NCBI GenBank assembly: GCA_008729055.1
Contig: SDUX01000004.1
Location: forward strand, 4,790,559-4,854,558
Direction of reading: 5' to 3'
DNA from: Pyropia haitanensis
Taxonomy: Eukaryota; Rhodophyta; Bangiophyceae; Bangiales; Bangiaceae
Length of the DNA: 64,000 bases
Translations under genes and position numbers: made by a program
Part shown: positions 11,012 to 19,738 of the stretch, piece by piece
Numbering within the stretch: the stretch's first letter is position 1
How the letters are laid out: every line of letters starts with the position of its first letter
Notes under the pieces: generated by a model
Told to the model about the DNA's origin: nothing
Database searches by the model: none
What the model saw: only the letters and a program-made list of their open reading frames with translations

Positions 11012-12281
11012 ATGTCAACCGAAAGTAACCCCCCTCCGGCTTTTATGCCTCGCGCAATCATGGCGCAAATGTCCGAGATGCAGCAGGGGCTGATCATGGC
11101 CGTGCGTGCACTGACTGCGGACGCAGAAGAGGACCAAGTCACCGGAGAAGAGTTGCGGGCGCAACTGGCGGACCTGTACCCGCCCACGGTCCTCTTGGGC
11201 CCTGACATGATGCGCCAACCTTTCATCCATCAGCAGCTGCTAGCCTGGCTTCGCACCCACGAAGTCTACCTCGGGGGGACTGAAGACATGCGGAGCGTCA
11301 AGCGGCTCGCTGCTACGCTGTATCCGGCTGGTGGGGACAAGGTGGCGGCACAGCAGATATTGGCCAACATTGACAACTGCAACGAGAGCCTGTGCCGGTA
11401 CGCCACCGCGCCGGGGGCGTATGGTCGGACTGCCGGCCCAGAGGGGTTTGTGTCCACTCCTCCCTCTGGGGCTCGCTCTGCTGCTCTTGCCGACGCTTCG
11501 GCAGCAAGTGACGACCGCGACGACGTCCCGCCGCCCAACCTGGGGACCCAAGACGCCCGGTCGGGACTGCCACCGCTCGCGTCGTTTGGGCGCCCAGCGA
11601 ACCAGGGGAACGTCGCGGGCGGTCGACCCCAGATTGACCTAGGGCCGACGCACTCGGGGCATGGGGCGGACTCTATGGATGCGACGGACAACACCTTGGC
11701 GCACCGCATCTCGCTACGCTTTAAGGACAGCAGCTCCAAGTTCTCTGGTGACCCCAACGAGTGCCTCGACGATTTCGTGGCCGATTATGAGCTGGTGTGC
11801 CGCGACTACGGGCTGTCACGCATGCAGATGCTGCGTTACTTCTACAACCTCCTTAGTGGCGACGCGAAGCGATTCTACCTAAACGAGCTCGTCCATGTCG
11901 TTGACACCTACGATTCGATGGTCATGCGCCTCCGAAACGAGTACCACTCCGACGTGCGCCAGAGCCAGGCGCGCAACAAGCTGGCGTCCTTGCGCATGAA
12001 GGCGTTTGAGTCCAAGGGAATGTCGGTCGAGGCGGCGTTGACGTCGACGTACCAGGCGGTCCTAACGGGCTCAAAGCTTCTCCCACCGTCGCACTCCGGT
12101 GAGGTGTTTCGAGTTGAATATCTTCGAGATGCGGTGGTTGGCTACGATTGGGCCACGGAGCCGTTGAGCCGTGTATCCACTCACAAGCTCGGGTTCCAGA
12201 AGCTGTATGGAGAGCTGCAGGCCGCCCTCTTCCAGCACCAGGAGGCCAAGCGTGCTCGGATCCAGGACGCCGCGTCGGGCG
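11012..12281 (+). CDS. gag: Retrotransposon Gag (3' end in the sequence gap)
   Basis: ATG at 11012 opens about 423 codons up to the N run. The N-terminal half is acidic and Pro/Ala-rich with no domain. Residues from about 230 carry the capsid-like part of copia Gag: KFSGDPNECLDDFV, then YFYNLLSGDAKRFYL and VMRLRNEYHSD, which follow the usual pattern of a helix-rich core ending in a region that binds a small target. The zinc knuckle normally found at the end of Gag is not seen and would fall in the gap. It packages element RNA into virus-like particles in the cytoplasm. Confidence 0.85.
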
Positions 12282-12780
12282 NNNNNNNNNNNNNNNNNNN
12301 NNNNNNNNNNNNNNNNNNNNNNNNNNNNNNNNNNNNNNNNNNNNNNNNNNNNNNNNNNNNNNNNNNNNNNNNNNNNNNNNNNNNNNNNNNNNNNNNNNNN
12401 NNNNNNNNNNNNNNNNNNNNNNNNNNNNNNNNNNNNNNNNNNNNNNNNNNNNNNNNNNNNNNNNNNNNNNNNNNNNNNNNNNNNNNNNNNNNNNNNNNNN
12501 NNNNNNNNNNNNNNNNNNNNNNNNNNNNNNNNNNNNNNNNNNNNNNNNNNNNNNNNNNNNNNNNNNNNNNNNNNNNNNNNNNNNNNNNNNNNNNNNNNNN
12601 NNNNNNNNNNNNNNNNNNNNNNNNNNNNNNNNNNNNNNNNNNNNNNNNNNNNNNNNNNNNNNNNNNNNNNNNNNNNNNNNNNNNNNNNNNNNNNNNNNNN
12701 NNNNNNNNNNNNNNNNNNNNNNNNNNNNNNNNNNNNNNNNNNNNNNNNNNNNNNNNNNNNNNNNNNNNNNNNNNNNNNNN
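12282..12780. other. Assembly gap (499 N)
   Basis: Unknown bases inside the retrotransposon between gag and protease. The stated length may be arbitrary, so reading frame cannot be followed across it. It should contain the Gag zinc knuckle and the protease active-site triplet. Confidence 0.99.
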
Positions 12781-13314
12781 GCGAGCCACAACCCGGGTGT
12801 GACGCTGGGCAACAAGAGCGGGATGGTGTACCGGTTCGGTGGCGGGCGACATCCGTGTGTCGGGACGGTGGCGGTGCGCATACCCATCACCGACAGCTTC
12901 ATGATTTTGATTGAGATCGACGTGGTGGCTATCAACGTGCCGCTACTATTGGGACTTGACTTCCTCGACAGGCACAACATGTACGTGAACAACACAACCA
13001 ACCGGCTCGTGTGCGTGAACGAGGGCATCCAAGTACCGTTGGTGCGCAAGATGGGGCACATTTTCTTCGAGTGGGAGGCGGAGATACTATACACCTTCCC
13101 GGAGCTGCAGCGCATTCACAAGCACTTTTTCCACGCCAACTCGGAGCGACTGTACGCTCTCATGAGGCGGGCCAAGATTGACGACGCGGTGCCGCTGACC
13201 CTCAAGCAGCTGCAGGATGTCGCTGACGCCTGTGACGTCTGTCAGCGCCTAGGGAAGGAGCCCAACCGCTTTAGGTGGCACTCCCCCACGAGGACGTGTG
13301 CTTCAACCGGCTAG
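12781..13314 (+). CDS. Retrotransposon Pol, part 1: protease C-terminus and GAG-pre-integrase zinc finger
   Basis: The reading begins in the gap, so the catalytic D-S/T-G is missing. VPLLLGLDFLDRH is the typical end of a retroviral-type aspartic protease. It is followed by the pre-integrase HHCC finger: IHKHFFHANSERL carries the histidines and CDVCQRLGK the cysteine pair. This frame stops at 13314, while the integrase continues in another frame that opens at 13275, so the two overlap by about 40 bases. Passing from one to the other needs a -1 step, possibly at the CCCCC run at 13283-13287, or one miscounted base. Confidence 0.85.
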   Translation, partial: ASHNPGVTLGNKSGMVYRFGGGRHPCVGTVAVRIPITDSFMILIEIDVVAINVPLLLGLDFLDRHNMYVNNTTNRLVCVNEGIQVPLVRKMGHIFFEWEAEILYTFPELQRIHKHFFHANSERLYALMRRAKIDDAVPLTLKQLQDVADACDVCQRLGKEPNRFRWHSPTRTCASTG

Positions 13315-15839
13315 TGCTGTTGGACCTCATGTTTCTGGAGGGGGAGGCCGTTCTACATGTGGTGGACGCCGACACCCTCTGGAGCGCGGCCGGTTTTATG
13401 GGCGATGGCCAGACGGCCGATGCCACGTGGGACCTATTCGTCAAGATTTGGGTGGCCGCGTATGTTGGATACCCACAAGAGCTGCACGTCGATCAAGGGC
13501 CGCAGCTGCAGGCACCGCAATGGAGGGCACGAGTTGAGGCGGCTGGCATCAAGCAACGGGACTCGGGTGTTGAGAGCCACAACTCCCTTGGTGCAGGTGA
13601 GCGCTACCATGCGTTTCTGCGCCAGATCTTCCGGCGCGTGCGTGCCGCGCACCCGACCATTGACAAGGGTCAAGCCTTGTCCCTGTCCGTGTGGGCCATG
13701 AACCAGACAGCGGGGCCGATGGGTATCTCTCCAGTTCTCCTCGTGTTTGGCATCAACCCCCGCATGCCGGTCAACCCCGTCGACTTGCCGATGCAGCGGG
13801 AGCGGAACAAGGCGTTGGTGGAGGCCCGCGCGGACATGGTCAAGCACGTCGCTCGTGCGCGGCTAAGTACTGCCGTACGGCGCAACGTCCCGAAGGCGTC
13901 CAACACCGAGATCAGCCCGGGCATGCGCGTCCTCGTGTACCGCGAGAAGCCTGTGGACGAGTGGCAAGGCCCGTACACGGTGCAGGGTCACGATGGCAAG
14001 CAAGTGTGGCTGGACATCAACGATCGCCTCAAGTTGTTTTCAATTGACAAAGTCAAGGAGTACTTACCGCCTCTTGAGACGACCGAGGAGACGCCAGCCG
14101 ACGTCGCGACTGATACTGTTGGCAACGAGGACATGGGCAACGTCGTCGACGCTATCATCGCTGGGGACACCTTGGTGTGCAGCCTGGGCCAGCGCCTGGG
14201 GTACATTCAAGAGAGGGCCTACCGCGACACTCAGGCCGAGGCAGAGACGCCCTCCCGGATTTTCAAGACTGAGGTCCTCAAGCCAGAGGACCCTCGGGTT
14301 TCAACAGCTGAGGCTAAGGCTGCGAGGCTGGAGGAGGCCAGCGGACTCGTGAAGCGTGGGGCATTCAAGAAGGTGCGAAGAGACTCGCTGCCTGCTGACG
14401 CGTCCATCCTCAAGGGCCGCTTTGTCGACGCGATCAAGCACGTGGGGACGAACAACGCCAAGTTTAAGTCGCGCTACGTCCTCCAGGGGCACAACGACAA
14501 GGAGAAGCCTTTTATCGTCCACAACATCTCCACCTTGCGCCAGAGTTCCACCAAGATTATCTTGTCGACCAGTGCCGTGCTCAATTTTCGCATCTTTTCG
14601 CACGACGTGAACCAGGCGTACCTGCAGAGCAAGGAGAGACTCACGCGTACCATCTACCTGCAGCCGCGCCCAGCCGATGCCGAGCTGTTTGGCGTCGGTG
14701 ACGGCGAGGTACTGCTGCTCCTCCTGCCCTTATATGGGATGTGCGACGCTGGAGACTACTGGGCGGTGACCTTAACGGGTCACGTTAAGGACGACCTGGG
14801 TATGGTCCCCCTGACGGGAGATCCGTCACTCTTCATCAAGGAGGAGAATGGGCGCACGGTGGGACTGTTGGGCGGTTATGTTGACGACCTGCTGAACGGC
14901 GGCGATGAGTCATTCCAGACCTTGACCCAGCAGACGCTGGAAACGTTCGAGTCCAAGCCGCGGGTGTGGGACAACCTCGAGTTTGTGGGCGCGTTTCTCA
15001 AGACGCTGGACGGGTCGCCGCGATGTTTCGTGCTCAGCCAGGAGTCCTACGTCGCAGCGGCGAGCAAGCTGCCAACCGACATCTCCTTTGACGCCTTTGT
15101 GTCTGCCCGAGCGGGGTTTGGATGGCTGGCTCACAGCAGGCCCGATCTCTGCTGTGCTATCAACCGGGCTGCACAAGTGACCGCCGAGACCTTCTGCGAG
15201 CGCCACGTGCGGGAACTGAACAAGGCTATCAAGTACGCCCACAGTACCAAGGACTTAGGGCTGACCTATGGACCCCTGAGCCGAGAGACGCTGCACCTGC
15301 GCGCCTACTCTGATGCGTCTTTTGCCAACAATGACGATCTCTCATCCCAGCTCGGTTACATTGTGATGCTTTGCGACGGGGACAACAACTGCCACGTGCT
15401 GAGCTACTCCAGCAAGAAGGCGCGGCGTGTGGTGCGGAGCATTATGGCAGGGGAGGTCTACGCCTTTGCAGACGCGTTTGACACCGCGTTCATCCTCAAG
15501 CACGACCTAGAGCGCATTTATCACCAGCACCTACCGCTTGTGATGCTCACGGACTCGAAGCAGATGTTTGACGTCATTACGCGGGCGTCGCACACCACGG
15601 AGAAGCGGCTAATGATTGACGTGGCCGCGGCGCGGGAGGCCTACAACCGCCACGAGATATCCAACGTGGGGCTGGTTCAATCCGAGCACAACATTGCCGA
15701 TGGGCTGACCAAGCCGGGTCAGTGTGCGGCGCTGAGCGCCATGATGAAGACGGCCAAGGACGTCAACCCTGTGCAGCAGTGGATTACGCGCACCGACGCG
15801 TCGCCGCGGCACTCGGGTGTGGAAAACCCGGGAGTGTGA
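13275..15839 (+). CDS. pol: Retrotransposon Pol, part 2: integrase, reverse transcriptase and RNase H
   Basis: About 854 codons. The integrase core shows the first Asp in LLDLMF, the second in HVDQGPQ, and a Glu in GAGERYH exactly 35 residues after it (DD35E). The RT (from about residue 370) has FSHDVNQAYLQ with the first catalytic Asp and GGYVDDLLN with the YVDD pair. RNase H carries YSDASFAN, MAGEVYAF and LTDSKQMF, matching the D-E-D set, and ends with HNIADGLTK. The enzymes copy element RNA and insert the cDNA. The ORF has no ATG at its beginning, consistent with expression as a Gag-Pol readthrough. Its TGA (15837-15839) lies inside the right LTR. The catalytic residues appear intact, so the copy could be active apart from the unresolved gap and frame. 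Confidence 0.95.
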   Translation: MALPHEDVCFNRLVLLDLMFLEGEAVLHVVDADTLWSAAGFMGDGQTADATWDLFVKIWVAAYVGYPQELHVDQGPQLQAPQWRARVEAAGIKQRDSGVESHNSLGAGERYHAFLRQIFRRVRAAHPTIDKGQALSLSVWAMNQTAGPMGISPVLLVFGINPRMPVNPVDLPMQRERNKALVEARADMVKHVARARLSTAVRRNVPKASNTEISPGMRVLVYREKPVDEWQGPYTVQGHDGKQVWLDINDRLKLFSIDKVKEYLPPLETTEETPADVATDTVGNEDMGNVVDAIIAGDTLVCSLGQRLGYIQERAYRDTQAEAETPSRIFKTEVLKPEDPRVSTAEAKAARLEEASGLVKRGAFKKVRRDSLPADASILKGRFVDAIKHVGTNNAKFKSRYVLQGHNDKEKPFIVHNISTLRQSSTKIILSTSAVLNFRIFSHDVNQAYLQSKERLTRTIYLQPRPADAELFGVGDGEVLLLLLPLYGMCDAGDYWAVTLTGHVKDDLGMVPLTGDPSLFIKEENGRTVGLLGGYVDDLLNGGDESFQTLTQQTLETFESKPRVWDNLEFVGAFLKTLDGSPRCFVLSQESYVAAASKLPTDISFDAFVSARAGFGWLAHSRPDLCCAINRAAQVTAETFCERHVRELNKAIKYAHSTKDLGLTYGPLSRETLHLRAYSDASFANNDDLSSQLGYIVMLCDGDNNCHVLSYSSKKARRVVRSIMAGEVYAFADAFDTAFILKHDLERIYHQHLPLVMLTDSKQMFDVITRASHTTEKRLMIDVAAAREAYNRHEISNVGLVQSEHNIADGLTKPGQCAALSAMMKTAKDVNPVQQWITRTDASPRHSGVENPGV

Positions 15840-16425
15840 TTACGCCGCTGCGGGGGGGGCGTGCGCTGCCCCGCACCCTCGTGCCGCGCGGCGAGGCGAG
15901 ACTCGGACCCAGCCATGTGACCGATGATTGGGCGCTGGACCGGATCCTGCCAAGATTGTGGGGGACACGCGTTTGCGTTTGGTCAGACCTCGGCGGGGTG
16001 TGACCGAACATCAATGATGTTTGGTCAAACCCCCGGTGATGGCTGACAGATTGGGTCGGGCCGATTGGCTCGATTATGTGTTTCGCCAGGCCGTGATTGG
16101 CCGGTTTGTGCATTGTTTTGCTTGAGTGGAAGGGGGTGATTCGCGGGTGTTGTCCACAATAGGTGGGCTGATGGCCGTGTGGAGAGGGGGGGCTAGACTT
16201 GCGTCTGTGGGCGTGTCGGGGGCGCTCACCGCCGCGTGCGGCGGACCTGCCGCCGCGTGCGGGGCGGGGTATAAGAGCACCCGGCCGCGCACCTGAGTGC
16301 CGGGCGCCCTCGGCCCGGCAGACTAGACATTGGAACTCGCCACCCCGCGTTGGGGTGTCGGGTCGCCGGTGTCTGGCCTCGTGGGGTACACTGCGTTTTT
16401 CTCCACATCCTCGCCGATACTCACA
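15835..16425 (+). repeat. Right LTR (591 bp)
   Basis: Apparently identical to the left LTR at a fixed offset of 6151. It is preceded by the purine-containing stretch GGAAAACCCGGGAG, a plausible but weak polypurine tract. Confidence 0.95.
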
Positions 16426-16430
16426 GGGAG
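16426..16430. repeat. Target-site duplication (right), GGGAG
   Basis: Matches 9679-9683. The element landed in a G-rich stretch of low-complexity DNA. Confidence 0.85.
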
Positions 16431-17616
16431 GGGGGGGGGGGGGGGGGGGGAGGGGGGGCCGACGGGTACGTCGCCGCGTCGTGGCTGTCCGCCGGCCGTA
16501 CCTACTAGATTGCGGTACGCCGGGATGGATATACCTACACATCCACCCGCGCGGCGGTGGCGGCGGGCCGGCAGCTGCAGCGGCCGGCCGGGCCACGCGG
16601 CCGAAACGGCGACGGTGGCGGGCGGGTGGCGAGCGGCGGCCGCCGCGGTGGCGGGAAGCGGCCGCGGCGGGATCCGTTACTTTTCTTTTTCAAAAAAACA
16701 AAACACGCGCCCCGCCGCGCGGGGCGGGGCGGCGCCCGTCCCGCCGGCGGCGCCCCCCCCCCCCCCCCTTCCTCCCAGACGGCGCCCCCCCCCTCGGCGG
16801 CACGCGCCAGTCGCGCGCGGCCGCGGCGCGGGGGGTGGCGGCGCCGCGCGGGAGGGACGACGCGGGTGGGGGGGGGGGGGGATGCGCACGCGCACACCGC
16901 CCTCCCCCCACCGGCGCGGGGTGGGGGGGGGGGGGACTCGCCAACGGCCGGTGGGAGGAGGAAGGGGGGGGGGGGGGGGGGGGGGGAGGAGGGGATGGCC
17001 GTGCCCGTGCCCGCCGTGTGTGTGTCGTTGGCTGTGGTGTGGGGGGGCGTCGCGGCCGGTGGGGCGCCGTGCCCGCGCGGCGGCCGGCGCGGCGGTGGCC
17101 GCTCGGGGGGGACGGGGCGGCGGCCAAAGGGGGGGGGGCCGCCGCCCATCCAAGCCGCCGCCCCCGCGCCGGCGACGGCACCGTCGCCACCGCCCGCACC
17201 CGCCATCCGTGGCTGGCTGCCGCCGCCGCGTCGCGACGACACACACCTACCTCCTCGTGGCCAAGGTCGTGCCGCTGCTGGGGTGCCGGCTGCCGGCGTC
17301 GGTGCAAGGCGGCCATGCCCTTGCGCTCCCTTCCCGCCGCCGCGACGTTGGTGGCGGCGGCGGTCGCGCCGGCAGCCGGTCCGCGTCGTCCTCCCTCCCC
17401 CCCCCCCCCCCCGCCCAGGTTGCCACGCGCCTTTCTTCTCTACAAAGGTACGCGGGGTTCGGCTGGTGGAAAAATGGTCGCTTGTGCAGTCTGGTGGAGA
17501 GCGCACCGCCCACGTCGGACGAGCTACGCTCTCCAACGGCCCGCGCCTGTGTCCCATCCGTGAAACGACATCGCATGCAATTTGAGAATGAGAAGGACTG
17601 CACAAGCTACAACCTA
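16431..17616. other. Intergenic low-complexity DNA
   Basis: G runs and GC-rich imperfect repeats continue the sequence that was interrupted by the retrotransposon. From about 17440 the composition becomes more mixed. Long ORFs here are compositional; no conserved motif was found on either strand. Confidence 0.5.
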
Positions 17617-17620
17617 CTAG
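17617..17620. repeat. CTAG site, left border of the paired elements
   Basis: CTAG occurs at 17617-17620, 19719-19722 and 21261-21264, exactly at the outer and shared ends of the two inverted-repeat elements. This fits a 4-bp target duplication, though CTAG is itself a palindrome. Confidence 0.6.
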
Positions 17621-19718
17621 TGTCTATTCTACCGACCGGATCATTTGATCCTTTTCGGATCAAATGATCCGGTTTTTCAGTGTCTGTTTTCTTCTATTTC
17701 CCGCCACCTGCCGCCTTTTCTGAGGCCAGAAACGAACTCAGCGCTGTCTCTTTGCCCTTGGGGGAGCTTGGGTGCATCCAAGCTTGAGCAGAAGATGAGT
17801 TAGGCGCGCTTTTTGTCGAGTGCCCGGGCCGGTGGCGCTGCACCTGGGATCGCCGCCCGCGGCACCATGTGCCAGGTCTTGCGCGCCCGCCGCGTGCCGC
17901 GGACGCACAGAAGCAGAGAGAGCCTGGCGCGTGCGGGTTCCGCACACCATGGCGGAGCGCAGAGGGGGGGTCGACTACGGGAAAGGCCCCCTCAGCCGAA
18001 CGGTTGCCAGTTTCCTCCTCCTCCTTGACAGGTCTTCCCCTCTGCCCACCCCCGCGCCACGGCAGCGGCGGGTGCCCCGCCGGCGAGGGGCACCCCCCAG
18101 ACGCCGGCGCGGGCGGGGGCGGGCGCCGCCCCGGTGGGCGGCGGCGTCCCCAGTGGCGGCACGCCGACGGCGGGCGGCTGCGGCGGGGTGGTGGCGGCGC
18201 CGCAGTTTGGGGCCACCCCCTCGACGTATGGGACGCCCTTTGGGGTGCGCCTGCGCGGCGGGGCGGCCACCCCCCGGGGGGGCCCTTTCGGGGGGCCCTG
18301 CTGGGGGGATTCCGCTTTGGCGACACGCCCCCCGCGGCGGCGTCCGCGGGCAGCGTTGCCACCGCCAGCGGCAGCGGCAGCGGCAGCGGCAGCGGCAGCG
18401 GCAACGGCGGAGCGCCGTCGCGCCCGGCAGCGTCGCCGGCACCCGCCGGCAGCGGCCGCGGCAGCAGCTACCGGGTGTTGGCCCCACCGGCGGCCGGAAA
18501 GCGGGGAGGGCCGTCGCCCTCCCCGCCGGCGGCCTTCTCGCCCTCTTCGTCGCCCCTGCCGCCGCCGGCGACGGCGAAGTGGAACGGGGTGGGGGTCTGG
18601 CCGCCGGCGGAGGCGCCGTCGCCTCCGCCTCCTCTGCCGCGCAGCCGTCGCCGTCGACGCCGGCGTAGGGGTCGGAGGCGGCACAGGTGACGGCGGCGGT
18701 GCCGGCGACGACGCCGCCGCGGCGGGGGGGGGGGGCACAACTCCGACGCCTCCGCCGGCGCGGGCGCCGCGGGCGCCCGTGTTTGGCGCCCTCCCGGCAC
18801 CGGGCAGGGGGCTGTGGTGCTGGCCGTGGCGCGGCCGTCGTTTGGGGCGCCCGGTCCGGGCGCACCTGCGCTCGCTGCGCCGGGCGCGCTGGCCGCCGTG
18901 GCGGGGCCTCTGCCTGCCGCCCCTCTCGTGGCGCCCCCGTCGTCGCCTTTATGGTCGTCTTCGCCGGCGCTGCGAACGGCGCCGCGGCCGCCGGTCGCCG
19001 CGGGCGCCCTCAGGCGGTGTCTGTAGCTGTCCGTAGCCTGGTGGAGGACAACAACCTCTCTCAGATGCATGGAATCGACGATTTCTGGTCAGGTCAGGCG
19101 AGGATCAAATGATCCTCAGGTGAGGATCATTTGATCCTCAGGGCACGTCCACCAATGTCGATATTCGCCGATATTCGTGCCACGTAGGAAAAACGTGGCG
19201 CGTCGGGCCAAACGTGGCACTGATGCGGTCGTTCATCAATGTCAACGAGCTATTCCGGCCTAAAACGAACCCCCCTCAGCGAATAGACTTGATATAAGTG
19301 ACGACATAACTTCCTCTCCGTACCCTGACGTCTGTTAGCTCCAGAGCTATCGCCGGGCCAAAACAGGGTGTTTTGGCCGAGCGATAGCCCTGGAGCCAAC
19401 AGACCTTACCAATTGCCAGGGCGATGATTGGCTGAGAGCGTGCCACGTGTGGGCATCATTTCGACAGTGTGATAGTGGAGAGTTGTCAACACCAACGGCC
19501 TGGAACGAAGACGACGAACGGACCCGTGGTTTGGAAGGTAGCCTGTTGGTAGCCCCCGTCTCCACCGTAAGTCCACTTCACGTGCTTCGCCTGATAGCTC
19601 GCCGATAGCCCGACCACCCAGACGCTGCCACGTATGTACACGTGGCGTCTTAAAACCACTCATTTAAGACTGATAGCCGACATTGGTGGACGTGCCCTCA
19701 TTTCCGGTAGAATAGACA
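17621..19718 (+). mobile_element. Terminal-inverted-repeat element, copy A (interrupted by a nested element)
   Basis: It begins TGTCTATTCTACCG and ends with the reverse complement CGGTAGAATAGACA. Just inside each end lie copies of a 14-bp palindrome-like GGATCATTTGATCC / GGATCAAATGATCC. Removing the nested insertion (19141-19697 plus one TCA) leaves about 1.54 kb, the size of copy B, to which it is highly similar in inverse orientation. No transposase motif was recognised. A reading frame starting MPGPVALHLG at 17820 and another ending FWSGQARIK at 19112 correspond to one continuous frame in copy B but are shifted here. It is most likely a non-autonomous DNA transposon. Confidence 0.85.
19141..19697. 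mobile_element. Nested 557-bp inverted-repeat element inside copy A
   Basis: Its ends are GGGCACGTCCACCAATGTCG and the exact reverse complement at 19678-19697. It is flanked by a 3-bp TCA duplication (19138-19140 and 19698-19700). Copy B, which lacks it, provides the empty site. The body is less GC-rich than its surroundings, has internal inverted repeats (for example ATCGCCGGGCCAAAA and its partner near 19370) and no coding capacity. The 3-bp duplication and GGG start resemble PIF/Harbinger-type MITEs, but family assignment is tentative. Confidence 0.85.
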
Positions 19719-19738
19719 CTAGTGTCTATTCTACCGGA
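19703..19738. repeat. Perfect 36-bp palindrome at the junction of copies A and B
   Basis: The inverted end of copy A, the shared CTAG and the start of copy B make a perfect palindrome centred between 19720 and 19721. It can form a hairpin or cruciform. Confidence 0.9.

Larger units (their letters stand above)
9684..16425 (+). mobile_element. Ty1/copia LTR retrotransposon, nearly complete, young insertion
   Basis: The 6742-bp element is bounded by 591-bp LTRs (TG...CA) and a 5-bp GGGAG duplication. The internal order is gag, protease, GAG-pre-integrase zinc finger, integrase, reverse transcriptase, RNase H, which is the copia order (integrase before RT). The two LTRs keep a constant offset of 6151 bp along their whole length and look identical by eye, so the insertion is recent. 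A 499-base N gap hides the end of gag and the start of protease. Coding parts occupy three frames: gag in one, protease to zinc finger in a second, integrase to RNase H in a third. The first change lies inside the gap, so it cannot be judged. The second is a real change near 13275-13290. No clear tRNA primer-binding match was found after the left LTR. Confidence 0.95.

Noticed and set aside
12148..13314. ORFs running through the N gap, including one joining gag and protease
   Set aside because: The gap length is not reliable, so continuity across it means nothing.
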